A stretch of DNA of 48,953 bases from DATEHG01 sp035279705 (GTDB lineage: Bacteria > Gemmatimonadota > Gemmatimonadetes > Gemmatimonadales > GWC2-71-9). Under the pieces are notes generated by a model that was given only the letters and a program-made list of their open reading frames with translations, did not search any database and was not told where the DNA came from. Location: positions 1 through 48,953 of the forward strand of contig DATEHG010000088.1 of the NCBI GenBank assembly GCA_035279705.1, given 5' to 3'. Shown in pieces: positions 32,826 to 42,509 of the stretch. Position numbers and translations under genes: made by a program. The first letter of the stretch is position 1, and each line of letters starts with the position of its first letter.

Positions 32826-33994
32826 CCACTGTCGCTGCCTCGACCACCGCTCCCTTCGATCTCGAAGCGCTCCGGGCCACCGAGTTTCCCTGGACGGCGG
32901 AACGGACTTACCTGGACACGGCGAGTACCGGACCACTGCCCACGCGGACCCTTCGGGTACTCGAGGACTTCAACCGGCGGCGGAGCCGGCCGTGGGACCT
33001 GCATCACGAGCAGATGTTCGGGCTGTTCGAGCGATCGCGCAGCCTGATCGCCCGGCTCATCAACGCTGATCCGACCGAAATCGCGCTGGCGACCAACACC
33101 ACTTACGGCATCGCCGTCGCGGCACGGGCCCTCCCGCTGGAGCAGGGCGACGTGGTGGTGGTGAGCGCGCGGGAGTTTCCCGCCAACGTCTATCCGTGGA
33201 TGCGGCTGTCCGACCGGGGGGCACGCTTCGAGCTGGTGCCGGTGACGGCGCAGGGGTGGCCCGACGAGGCGAAGCTGCTCGAGCGGATGGAGGACCCGAA
33301 GGTGCGCGTCATGGCGGTGTCGCTGACGCAGTTTGCCAGCGGGTACACCATCGACCTGGCCCGCTTCTCGGAAACGGCCCGGCGCACCAATACCTGGCTG
33401 GTGGTGGACGCGATCCAGGGCGTTGGGCAGATGCCGGTCGACTTGCAGCGGACGCCGGTCGATGTGCTGGCCTGCGGCGCGCAGAAGTGGCTGCTCTCGC
33501 CGTGGGGCTCGGGCTTCATGTATGTGCGCAAGGAGCTGATCGGCCGGCTCGACCCCGAGATGGTGAGCTGGATGTCGTTCCAGGGCACCGACGATTTTTC
33601 CCGGCTCACCGATTACAACCCGTCGCTCCGGAGCGACGCCCGGCGGTTCGAGATGGTGACCCTGCCGTTTCAGGACTTCGCCGGGATGAACAGCTCCGTC
33701 GAGCTGCTGCTCGAGCTCGGCATTGAGCGCATCGCGGCGCATCTGCGCTCGCTGCACCAGCCGGTGCTCGAATGGGCGGCGCGGCGCGGGGTGCGCGTCA
33801 CCTCGCCGGTCGGGGCGCACGGCTCCGGCATCATCTGCGTGGCGCCCAAGGATCCCGCCGCCGCGCACAAGGCGCTGCGGGCCGCCGGGGTGCTCTGCAG
33901 CCTGCGGGAAGGCTCGCTGCGACTCGCGCCGCACTGCTACACGGCGGCCTCTGATTTCGCACGCGTCATGGAGGTTCTCGATGGCCTGAAGTAG
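32822..33994 (+). CDS. Class V aminotransferase (cysteine desulfurase-like)
   Basis: A PLP-fold enzyme of 390 aa, starting at GTG overlapping the permease stop. Motifs include YLDTASTGPLPTRTL, the TNTTYGIAVAARAL substrate loop, VVDAIQGVGQMPVDL (PLP-binding Asp) and the Schiff-base lysine in CGAQKWLLSPWG. The active-site region lacks the mobile Cys loop of SufS/IscS, so selenocysteine lyase or isopenicillin-N-epimerase-like activity is also possible. Coupled to the permease gene. Confidence 0.85.
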   Translation: MTTVAASTTAPFDLEALRATEFPWTAERTYLDTASTGPLPTRTLRVLEDFNRRRSRPWDLHHEQMFGLFERSRSLIARLINADPTEIALATNTTYGIAVAARALPLEQGDVVVVSAREFPANVYPWMRLSDRGARFELVPVTAQGWPDEAKLLERMEDPKVRVMAVSLTQFASGYTIDLARFSETARRTNTWLVVDAIQGVGQMPVDLQRTPVDVLACGAQKWLLSPWGSGFMYVRKELIGRLDPEMVSWMSFQGTDDFSRLTDYNPSLRSDARRFEMVTLPFQDFAGMNSSVELLLELGIERIAAHLRSLHQPVLEWAARRGVRVTSPVGAHGSGIICVAPKDPAAAHKALRAAGVLCSLREGSLRLAPHCYTAASDFARVMEVLDGLK

Positions 33995-34040
33995 AAGGCC
34001 GCGGAAGTACGCCGACGCTGAGCCGACGGTAAACAACAAA

Positions 34041-34192
34041 GAAGCCGCGGAAGTACGCGGACGCTGCGCGACGCGGAAGCACGCGGAAGAGTTGTTTTGT
34101 TTTTCACTATTGTCACGAAATCAATTCGGCGTGACGATCTGCGGATGCTAGCGGAGCGATCCGCGCTTTTTTCCGCGTTCTTCCGCGGCCTC
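34041..34192. repeat. Large imperfect inverted repeat before the HerA-like gene
   Basis: The left arm at 34041-34060 (GAAGCCGCGGAAGTACGCGG) matches the reverse complement of 34173-34192 in 18 of 20 positions. Between them lie further direct copies of GCGGAAG and A+T-rich DNA. It lies in the 224-bp gap between the aminotransferase and HerA-like genes; function is unknown. Confidence 0.65.
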
Positions 34193-34218
34193 TTTTTTCG
34201 TAGCCTTGAAGGTTCCCG

Positions 34219-35775
<1,557 letters not shown>

Positions 35776-35780
35776 GAGGT

Positions 35781-35804
35781 GGCCCCGGGCGCCGGCCCGG
35801 GGCC
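35781..35804. terminator. Convergent palindrome between HerA-like and mscL
   Basis: A perfect 10-bp stem, GGCCCCGGGC (35781-35790) with GCCCGGGGCC (35795-35804), has a 4-nt loop. It sits just after the stop codons of two convergent genes and can act in both directions. There is no T tract. Confidence 0.5.
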
Positions 35805-35811
35805 TCCCGCT

Positions 35812-36114
35812 TCACTTCTTGGTGACCTGCTCCTCCTTGAGCACCTTCTTGGCGAACCAGAACACCAGCCACGCGATGATGATGAAGTTGATTCCCGCGG
35901 CGAGGATGGCGCCCAGCAGGAAGTGAAATGGTCCCAGGTCGAGCGTGGCCTTCTGCCAGTCTCCTCCCCCCGCCGCGAGAATCGGATTCACCAGCGGCAT
36001 CAGCAGGCCGTCCACGATCGACTTGACCAGTTCGCCCGCCTTGGTGCCGATGATGACACCGATCGCAAGTCCGATGACTCCATACTCCTTCAGGAACTTC
36101 ATGAACTCGCTCAT
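35812..36114 (-). CDS. mscL: Large-conductance mechanosensitive channel
   Basis: MscL opens under hypo-osmotic membrane tension. The 100-aa product (MSEFMKFLKEYGVIGLAIGVIIG) has the N-terminal amphipathic helix, TM1 with the IGVIIG pore-lining pattern, a short periplasmic loop and TM2 (FHFLLGAILAAGINFIIIAW) followed by a Lys-rich tail. It is shorter than the E. coli channel (about 136 aa), mainly in the loop and C-terminal bundle. The start ATG at 36114 lies 23 bp after tyrS and is likely cotranscribed. Confidence 0.93.
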   Translation of the reverse strand: MSEFMKFLKEYGVIGLAIGVIIGTKAGELVKSIVDGLLMPLVNPILAAGGGDWQKATLDLGPFHFLLGAILAAGINFIIIAWLVFWFAKKVLKEEQVTKK

Positions 36115-36137
36115 GGGTCCTCCTTGGGGATGGACGT

Positions 36138-37403
36138 TCAGCCGGTCACTTCGAAGAGCGCGTAGCTTTTCTTTCCCTTTCTGAGCAGGACGAACCGCCC
36201 CGCCAGCACATCGTCGCCGGTCACCGGCCGGTCCGCCGCCTGGGCCACGCCATTGACCGAGAACCCCTTCCCGGCCAGGCCACGCTGTGCCTCCCCCTTG
36301 GACGCCGCCAGTCCCGAGCGCACCAGCAGATCCACCAGCTTGATCCCGCCGGCCAGCTCCTGGCGCGGCAGCCTGGTGGTCGGCACCTCGGAGCTCAACA
36401 CCTCGAAGACCCCGGCTTCCGCCGCCGAAAGATCGCTGCCGCCGAACAGGATCTGGCTGGCTTCGACGATGCGCGGCACCGCTGCCGCGCCGTGCACCCT
36501 CGCCGTCACATCCTCCGCCAGCCGGCGCTGGGCCACGCGCTTTCCCGGATCGGCGGTCTGTGCCGCCATCAGCTGCCGGATTTCTGTCACGGGAAGGAAG
36601 GTGAAGAGCTTGAGGCAGCGCTCCACGTCCGCGTCCTCGATGTTGAGCCAGAACTGGTAGAAGCGGTAAGGGCTGGTCCTGGCGGGATCGAGCCAGACAT
36701 TGCCTTCCTCGCTCTTGCCGAACTTGGCCCCCGACGTCGTGGTGAGCAGCGGAAACACCAGGCCGTGGGCCTGCTTGCCCTCGCGCCGGCCGATCAGCTC
36801 CGTGCCGGCGGTGATGTTGCCCCACTGGTCGCTGCCACCCATCTGCAGCTCGCAGCCGTCCTGCTGGTAGAGATGCCAGAAGTCGTACGCCTGGACCAGC
36901 ATGTAGCTGAATTCGGTGAAGGAAATGCCGGCATCCATCCGGCTCTTCACCGATTCCTTCTGCAGCATGTAGTTGAGGGTAAAGTGCTTGCCGGTGTCCC
37001 GCAGGAATTCCATCAGCGGCAGCGGGCGGAGCCAGTCGGCGTTGTTGCGGAGCCTCGCGGCATTGGCGCCCTCGAACGAAAGGAACCGGGCCAGCTGCTT
37101 GCGGACGCCCTCGAGGTTGGCGTCGATCTGCTCCACCGTCAGCAACGGACGCTCGGCGCGCTTGCCGCTGGGATCGCCCACCATGCCGGTACCGCCGCCC
37201 ACCAGGGCGATGGGCGTGCCGCCGCAGCGCTGCAGCCAGGCCATCCCCATGACGGGCACGAGGCTCCCGACGTGGAGCGAATCCGCGGTGGGGTCGAAGC
37301 CGACATAGCCGGTAATGGGGCCCTGGGCCAGGCGGGCGGCCAGCCCGCGAGTGGCGTCCTGGACGAATCCGCGCTCGCTGAGCGCGGCGAGAAGGTCTGC
37401 CAT
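36138..37403 (-). CDS. tyrS: Tyrosyl-tRNA synthetase
   Basis: TyrRS charges tRNA-Tyr. The 421-aa sequence shows the HIGH-type motif as HVGS (44-47), GGTGMVGDPSGKRAERPLL, tyrosine-pocket YMLVQAYDFWHLYQQDGCELQMGGSDQWGN, the KMSKS-type KFGKS, and a C-terminal S4 RNA-binding domain (LVDLLVRSGLAASKGEAQRGL). It starts at ATG 37403 with a TAGCAT box 8 nt upstream and no clear Shine-Dalgarno sequence. Divergent from the PBP gene, probably cotranscribed with mscL. Confidence 0.97.
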   Translation of the reverse strand: MADLLAALSERGFVQDATRGLAARLAQGPITGYVGFDPTADSLHVGSLVPVMGMAWLQRCGGTPIALVGGGTGMVGDPSGKRAERPLLTVEQIDANLEGVRKQLARFLSFEGANAARLRNNADWLRPLPLMEFLRDTGKHFTLNYMLQKESVKSRMDAGISFTEFSYMLVQAYDFWHLYQQDGCELQMGGSDQWGNITAGTELIGRREGKQAHGLVFPLLTTTSGAKFGKSEEGNVWLDPARTSPYRFYQFWLNIEDADVERCLKLFTFLPVTEIRQLMAAQTADPGKRVAQRRLAEDVTARVHGAAAVPRIVEASQILFGGSDLSAAEAGVFEVLSSEVPTTRLPRQELAGGIKLVDLLVRSGLAASKGEAQRGLAGKGFSVNGVAQAADRPVTGDDVLAGRFVLLRKGKKSYALFEVTG

Positions 37404-37455
37404 GGACGGGAATGCTAAGCCGCGCCCTGATCCCTCGCCACTGGCCGGGTTCCGT

Positions 37456-37461
37456 TAGATT
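37456..37461 (+). promoter_or_regulatory. -10-like TAGATT box 6 nt before the PBP start
   Basis: TAGATT is followed by GTCTGC and the ATG at 37468; no Shine-Dalgarno sequence and no good -35 box. It suggests a leaderless transcript. Confidence 0.4.
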
Positions 37462-37467
37462 GTCTGC

Positions 37468-39603
37468 ATGTCCTTTTTGACGGGCACGATCCGCCGCTGG
37501 TGGCACACGCCGCGGATCCGGAGTGCCGTTATCACCGCGATCCTCGCCTGCGGCGCCCTCGCCGCCGGCTTCCTGTTCGGAGCGTGGACCCGGGCCTGCG
37601 CCAACAGCGCCTGTCCCTCGATCGCCGGCATGGTGACGTACGACCCTGAGCAGGCGTCCAAGGTCTACGCCGCCGACGGCCGGCTGATCACCGACCTGGG
37701 GTTCCAGCGCCGCACCGTCGTGCCGCTGAGCAAGATGAGCCCGGCGGTCATCGCCGCCTTCCTGACCACCGAAGACAAGCGCTTCTACCTGCACCACGGC
37801 GTGGACTGGCACCGCGTCTTCGGCGCCCTGGCGGACGTGGTGTTCCGCCACCGGATCACCGGGGCCTCCACCATCACCATGCAGCTGGCCCGCAACCTCT
37901 GGCCCGAGGACATCAGCGGCCAGGACCGGAGCCTCTCCCGCAAGCTCCGCGAAGTGCAGGTGGCCTTCGAGATCGAGCACAACTATCCGAAGGACAAGAT
38001 TCTCGAGCTCTACCTGAACCAGATCGACCTGGGCAATCGCTCCTACGGGGTCGAGGTGGCCGCGCAGCGGTACTTCGGCAAGTCGGCGAGCGAACTCAAC
38101 GTGGCGGAGGCGGCCACTCTCGCCGCGCTGCCCAAGGCGCCCTCGCGCTACAATCCGCGCAAGAGCCCCAAGCTGGCGGTGTTCCGGCGCAATGTGATCC
38201 TGGGCCTGATGAATGATGCCGGCCTGCTGTCCGACGAGGAGCTCGAGCGGTGGCGGGCCTATCCGCTGGTGCTCTCCTCCCGGTCCGACTTCAGCGAGGT
38301 GGCCCCGTATTTCGTCGAATACGTGCGCCAGCAGCTCGATGCCCGGTTCGGCAGCAACCTGTATACCGCAGGGCTCCGGATCTATACCACGCTCGACCTC
38401 GACGTCCAGCAGTCGGCCGAGCGGGCGCTGGCCCAGCAGCTCGAGGACATCGAGAACGGCAAGTACGGCAAGTACCCGCGGGACACCTACGCCAACTATC
38501 TCGAGCGGAAGGGGGATGACGACATCACCCCCGCCGAGTCGCCGTATCTGCAGGGACTGTCGGTGGTGCTGGAGGCGAAGACCGGCGCGATCCGCGCCCT
38601 GGTCGGCGGGCGGGACTTCCAGGACAGCAAGTACAACCGGGCGGTGCAGGCCCTCCGCCAGCCCGGCTCCACCTTCAAGCCCTTCGTCTATTCCGCCGCG
38701 ATCCGTGCCGGGTACCCGTGGTCCATGCTGCTGGTGGACGACCCGATCAGCATCCAGCTCGACCCCAACGCCCCGCCATGGGAGCCCCAGAACTACGACA
38801 ACAAGTTCGAGGGCCAGATGACGCTGCGGCGGGGCTTCTACGAATCGCGCAACATCATCGCGATCAAGCTGGGGCAGGAGCTGGGGCCGCAGGCGGTCAT
38901 CAGCGAGGCGACCCGCTTCGGCGTCAGCTCCCAGCGCATTCCGCCGTACCCCTCCATCTACATCGGCTCCGCCGAGGTGGTGCCGCTCGAGATGATCGCG
39001 GCCTACACCGCGTTTGCCAACCTGGGAACCCGTGCGGTCCCGATGGCCATCGACCACGTCGAGGACCGGTCCGGCAACATTGTCTGGCGGCCGAAAGTCG
39101 TGACCGAACAGGTCATGACACCCTCGCACGCCTGGCTCATGGTGGACGGGCTGCGGGACGTGGTGCGGCGCGGCACGGCGGCGGGCTCGGTGGGCGCGAA
39201 GTTCGCCATCCCCTCGGGCGGCAAGACCGGCACCACCAATGACGGCACCGACGTCTGGTACATCGGGTTCACCCCGGACCTGGTCGGCGGGATCTGGATC
39301 GGGATGGACCGGCCGCAGAAGATCAAGGCGGATGCGCAGGGTGGCCGCCTCGCGGCGCCCGCGTGGACCACGATGATGAAGGAGATCTACGAGCGCCGTC
39401 CGACGCCGGCGGAGTGGATCCGGCCGGACAGCCTGACCTTTGCCGAGATCGACAATACCACCGGTTACAAGTTCACCGGCTTCTGCCCCAAGGAATCCCA
39501 CGCCATCGAGTGGTACCTGCCGGGTACCGAGCCCAAGGAGTTCTGCCCGATCCACAACTCCTTCCTCAATCCCGGCAGCAATCCGCTCAACCAGCGCAAC
39601 TAG
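37468..39603 (+). CDS. Class A penicillin-binding protein
   Basis: A bifunctional cell-wall synthase: N-terminal membrane anchor, GT51 glycosyltransferase (TTEDKRFYLHHGVD, ITGASTITMQLARNLW, KLREVQVAFEIEHNYPK, RSYGVEVAAQRYFGKSA) and transpeptidase with SxxK in PGSTFKPFVY, SxN in ESRNIIAIK and KTG in GGKTGTTNDGTDVWYIGFT. At 711 aa it is in the usual PBP1a range. A C-terminal tail with paired Cys and FCPIHNSFLNPGSNPLNQ follows. The start ATG is 6 nt after TAGATT. It is followed by an amidohydrolase gene. Confidence 0.95.
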   Translation: MSFLTGTIRRWWHTPRIRSAVITAILACGALAAGFLFGAWTRACANSACPSIAGMVTYDPEQASKVYAADGRLITDLGFQRRTVVPLSKMSPAVIAAFLTTEDKRFYLHHGVDWHRVFGALADVVFRHRITGASTITMQLARNLWPEDISGQDRSLSRKLREVQVAFEIEHNYPKDKILELYLNQIDLGNRSYGVEVAAQRYFGKSASELNVAEAATLAALPKAPSRYNPRKSPKLAVFRRNVILGLMNDAGLLSDEELERWRAYPLVLSSRSDFSEVAPYFVEYVRQQLDARFGSNLYTAGLRIYTTLDLDVQQSAERALAQQLEDIENGKYGKYPRDTYANYLERKGDDDITPAESPYLQGLSVVLEAKTGAIRALVGGRDFQDSKYNRAVQALRQPGSTFKPFVYSAAIRAGYPWSMLLVDDPISIQLDPNAPPWEPQNYDNKFEGQMTLRRGFYESRNIIAIKLGQELGPQAVISEATRFGVSSQRIPPYPSIYIGSAEVVPLEMIAAYTAFANLGTRAVPMAIDHVEDRSGNIVWRPKVVTEQVMTPSHAWLMVDGLRDVVRRGTAAGSVGAKFAIPSGGKTGTTNDGTDVWYIGFTPDLVGGIWIGMDRPQKIKADAQGGRLAAPAWTTMMKEIYERRPTPAEWIRPDSLTFAEIDNTTGYKFTGFCPKESHAIEWYLPGTEPKEFCPIHNSFLNPGSNPLNQRN

Positions 39604-39604
39604 A

Positions 39605-40852
39605 TTGCCGGCCCGACTGGTATCCGCGAGCTGGATCGTTTCGCCGGGCATGCCGCCGATCCACTACGGGGCGGTGCTCATCGGGGATGACGGGCGCATC
39701 GCGGAGGTGGGCCCGGCTGCCCAGATCCGTGCGCCCGACGGCGTGCCGCAGGAGGGATTCCCTGACGGCATCCTGATTCCCGGCCTGGTCAACACTCACA
39801 CCCACCTCGAACTCACCGGTTTCGACTCGGCGGTGCCCGAGACCGATTTCCCCGGCTGGATCCGCCACCTCATCACGCTCAAGGCCGCGCGCAGCCCGGA
39901 CGAGATGCTCGAAGCGGCTCGCCAGGGGATTCGCGACTGCTGGGCGGGCGGTGTCACCACCGTGGCGGACACCGGAGATTCCGCCGCCGCCCTCCACGCC
40001 ATGCGCGAGCTGGGCGCGAGCGGGATTGCCTACCAGGAAATCTTCGGCCCCGACCCCGGCAATTTCGCCGAGCGGCTGAGCGAGTTCCGGACGCGATTCG
40101 ACGCGTTGCGTGAAGGGCCGGCCGACCGGGTGGTGATCGGCGTCTCACCGCATGCACCGTATTCAGTGAGCGGGCCGCTCTACCGGGCCGTCGCCGACTG
40201 GGCCTGGGAGGAGGGACTCCCGCTGGCCGTCCATATCGCCGAGTCCGCGGAAGAGGAGCAGCTGGTCCGGGACGGGGCGGGGCCATTCGCCGAACAATGG
40301 AAGGGCCGCGGCATACCGCGACTGACCTCGGGCGGTTCCACTCCGATCGAGTGGCTCGAGCGCCACGGCGTGCTGGGCGAACGGACGCTCTGCATTCATG
40401 CCGTGCGCGCCAGCGAGCTGGATGTCATCCGGCTGGTCCGGACACGCTCGGCCGTGGCGCATTGCCCGCGATCGAATCTCCGCCACGCCGGCACGCCCGC
40501 GCCACTCGCGGAACTGCTCGCCTCGGGGATCCGGGTGGGAGTCGGCACGGATTCGGTGGCCAGCGTGGCCCCGCTCGACCTGCTGGCCGAGGCGCGGGAG
40601 GCGCGGCGCATCGGAGGATTGTCGGCGACCGGCGCGTTCGATCTGGTGACGCGGGGTGCGGCGGCGGCCATCGGCCTCGAGCGCGAAGTGGGCACGCTGG
40701 CCAGCGGCTGGTGGGGTGACGCGGTGGTGATCACTCCGCGCCAGGGCATCAACGGTCCCAACCCTCTCGAGACTGTCCTGGGGAGCCGCCTCGCGGAGGT
40801 GGCCCTCACGCTCGTCGGCGGCCGGGAGGTCTATCGGAGGCCGGGAAAATGA
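39605..40852 (+). CDS. Metal-dependent amidohydrolase
   Basis: The 415-aa product shows the amidohydrolase metal sites: NTHTHLELT near residue 60, VHIAESAEEEQL, CIHAVRAS and the late Asp in GVGTDSVAS, with the barrel and flanking beta-sandwich of the SAH/aminofutalosine deaminase group. The start is TTG at 39605 immediately after the PBP stop; open frame extends upstream inside the PBP gene. The substrate is unresolved: an aminofutalosine deaminase in menaquinone synthesis, a guanine or SAH deaminase are all possible. Followed by argR. Confidence 0.8.
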   Translation: MPARLVSASWIVSPGMPPIHYGAVLIGDDGRIAEVGPAAQIRAPDGVPQEGFPDGILIPGLVNTHTHLELTGFDSAVPETDFPGWIRHLITLKAARSPDEMLEAARQGIRDCWAGGVTTVADTGDSAAALHAMRELGASGIAYQEIFGPDPGNFAERLSEFRTRFDALREGPADRVVIGVSPHAPYSVSGPLYRAVADWAWEEGLPLAVHIAESAEEEQLVRDGAGPFAEQWKGRGIPRLTSGGSTPIEWLERHGVLGERTLCIHAVRASELDVIRLVRTRSAVAHCPRSNLRHAGTPAPLAELLASGIRVGVGTDSVASVAPLDLLAEAREARRIGGLSATGAFDLVTRGAAAAIGLEREVGTLASGWWGDAVVITPRQGINGPNPLETVLGSRLAEVALTLVGGREVYRRPGK

Positions 40853-40883
40853 GTCAACTTGTCGCCAGTGGTGAAGCGGGTTC

Positions 40884-40911
40884 TTCCTGTCTCCTGTCTC
40901 CCGTCTCCTGT
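40884..40911. repeat. Heptamer array (CTCCTGT)4 directly before argR
   Basis: Four 7-bp units, TTCCTGT then CTCCTGT-type, end 5 nt before the argR ATG. The region where a Shine-Dalgarno sequence would be is entirely pyrimidine-rich. Unit changes would alter leader length. Confidence 0.8.
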
Positions 40912-40916
40912 CACCC

Positions 40917-41360
40917 ATGAAACTCCAACGCCACGCCATGATCCTCCGGGTCGTCCGGGATCGCCGCATCGAGAGCCAGGAGGAGTTGCGCGAGGCGCTC
41001 GCCGGCGAGGGGTTCCATGTCACCCAGGCCACGCTCTCGCGGGACATCCGTGAACTCGGTCTCGCCAAGCTGGCCGACCCCCAGGGCGGAGCCTTCTATG
41101 CCAATCCGCAGGACGGGCAGTCGAAGCCCGATCCGGGCCAGGTGCTGCCGGCGCTGCTGGTGAGCGTCGAAGGCGCCGAGAATCTGCTGGTGGTCAAGAC
41201 GGTGATCGGCGGGGCGGAGGCGGTCGGCGCCGCCATCGACCAGGCGGGGTGGGCCGAAATCATCGGTACGATCAGCGGCGTGGACACCGTGCTGCTCGTG
41301 ACCCGCGGCGCCCGCCAGCGGAAAGTCGTGGAACAGCGCCTCCAGGCGTATGCCCGTTAG
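40917..41360 (+). CDS. argR: Arginine repressor ArgR
   Basis: ArgR is the arginine-responsive hexameric regulator of arginine biosynthesis and catabolism. The 147-aa product opens KLQRHAMILRVVRDRRIESQ with the winged-helix recognition motif TQATLSRDIRELGLAKL, and ends with the oligomerisation/arginine-binding domain (NLLVVKTVIGGAEAVGAAID, GTISGVDTVLLVTRGA). Its start codon has no Shine-Dalgarno sequence but a heptamer array upstream. No arginine-biosynthesis genes are in the window. Confidence 0.93.
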   Translation: MKLQRHAMILRVVRDRRIESQEELREALAGEGFHVTQATLSRDIRELGLAKLADPQGGAFYANPQDGQSKPDPGQVLPALLVSVEGAENLLVVKTVIGGAEAVGAAIDQAGWAEIIGTISGVDTVLLVTRGARQRKVVEQRLQAYAR

Positions 41361-41397
41361 GCAGCGGGGCCGTTACCGGCCCGTTCCAGGGGCCACC

Positions 41398-41426
41398 TTG
41401 CTGCTGCAGGTGCCGCCCGTTACGAT
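41398..41426 (+). promoter_or_regulatory. Predicted promoter of the HNH gene
   Basis: TTGCTG (41398-41403) and TACGAT (41421-41426) are separated by 17 bp. A GGGAG at 41446-41450 lies 6 nt before the GTG start. Confidence 0.45.
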
Positions 41427-41456
41427 ACCTTGATCCCTCTCCCGCGGGAGTCGGTT

Positions 41457-42008
41457 GTGCGCTGCCTGGCGTTGAACGCATCCTTCGAACCGCTCACCAT
41501 GGTACCGGTCCGCCGGGCATTGCGGCTGGTCATCGATGGCAAGGCGGAGATCGTCGAAGAAGAACAAGGGGAGGCGGTCCGAAGTGCGCGGCTCACATTG
41601 CCGCGTCCCGCGATCATCCGCCTCGTCAAGTTCGTGCACGTCCCCCGCCGTTTCCGCCGCCAGGTCACCAACACCTTCCTCTTCGCCCGCGACCACTACC
41701 GCTGCCAGTACTGCCACCGGTACACCAACGAGCTGCGCCACCGGGAGTGCCTGACCCGGGATCACCTGGTGCCGCTCTCGCGCGGGGGAACGAATGACTG
41801 GACCAACGTGGTCACGGCCTGCAGCTCCTGCAATACGCGGAAGGGGAACCACCTCCCCGAAGAGATCGGCATGCACCCCCTGCTGGCGCCCCACGAGCCC
41901 CACTTCGTGCACCTTTCCTGGGCGGTCCGGCGCCTGACCACGATTCAATCGAAATACATCAAGCTGTTCTACGGGGAGCAGACGCTCCGGGCGCTGGGCG
42001 GGCGGTAG
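41457..42008 (+). CDS. HNH endonuclease family protein
   Basis: The GTG at 41457 is chosen because GGGAG lies 6 nt upstream and because it gives RCLALNASFEPLTMVPVRRAL, the opening typical of this HNH family; a TTG at 41430 would add nine residues. The 183-aa protein has CQYC (C83, C86), RDHLVPLSRGG (D102, H103), N117 and CSSCNTRKGN (C122, C125, N126), a Cys4 HNH nuclease fold. This widespread family is not phage-specific in general; its function here is unknown. A strong terminator follows. Confidence 0.85.
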   Translation: MRCLALNASFEPLTMVPVRRALRLVIDGKAEIVEEEQGEAVRSARLTLPRPAIIRLVKFVHVPRRFRRQVTNTFLFARDHYRCQYCHRYTNELRHRECLTRDHLVPLSRGGTNDWTNVVTACSSCNTRKGNHLPEEIGMHPLLAPHEPHFVHLSWAVRRLTTIQSKYIKLFYGEQTLRALGGR

Positions 42009-42034
42009 CGCGGCGCGAGGTCGCTCGAAGCTCG

Positions 42035-42063
42035 AAGGCCCGGACCCGGCGTCCGGGCCTTTG
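42035..42063 (+). terminator. Strong rho-independent terminator after HNH gene
   Basis: AAGGCCCGGAC (42035-42045) pairs perfectly with GTCCGGGCCTT (42051-42061) around a 5-nt loop, followed by TTTG. It ends the argR/HNH region. Confidence 0.85.
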
Positions 42064-42509
42064 TCGTTTGCCGCCGGACGCCCCTCAGCGGTGACCCGCG
42101 GCTCCCCCCGGGTCACACCCGCCTTCCCACGCCCCGAATCCGGCTTCGCTCGATCACCGGCACTCCTCCCTTCGGGCGAGGCCACGACTCGCTCCTAGGA
42201 GCGATACCGGTTGCCCTCCGCGGGGTCGAAGATTCGTCGCAGCCCCTTACCTCACGGTCTCCAATGGCGCGTGGTCCATTCCCATCTAGTTCCCGGACCA
42301 CTCGTACGATGGATTGTGACCAGCGGGCGAAAGGCCGACCATTGGAGGGTAGCCAACTGAGTGACGCAGCGACTTTCGGATTCGTGGAGCACGATGATGC
42401 CCGGGCAGCGATACGCGAGAGGCACGACCGTGTTGGCCGGAGTGGTGAACCGAGGTGGTTCACGAATCGGGCGGCCGGGCCTGTCGCAGCCAGGCCGGCA
42501 GGAGCATCG
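42064..42509. other. Gene-free regulatory region upstream of the KaiC operon
   Basis: The 446-bp stretch contains a perfect 16-bp palindrome (42189-42204) but no convincing gene; the ORFs on both strands are shadows. It likely holds the KaiC-operon promoter; I cannot locate a clean -10/-35 pair. Confidence 0.45.
42189..42204. promoter_or_regulatory. 16-bp perfect palindrome, possible operator
   Basis: TCGCTCCTAGGAGCGA is its own reverse complement and is the longest perfect palindrome without a loop noted in the window. It lies about 300 bp upstream of the KaiC operon; a dimeric regulator site is possible. Confidence 0.4.

Noticed and set aside
31869..32936. A much longer N-terminal extension of the patatin protein
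   Set aside because: The open frame upstream of 31868 is antisense to the permease gene, with Arg/Gly/Pro-rich, shadow-like composition.
35812..39651. A 1279-residue minus-strand protein across mscL, tyrS and the PBP gene
   Set aside because: Only its last 100 residues are MscL. The remainder is antisense to, or out of frame with, well-identified genes.
42264..42509. A longer form of the helical protein starting at 42264
   Set aside because: The upstream codons lack coding character, and the ATG at 42510 has a good Shine-Dalgarno sequence.
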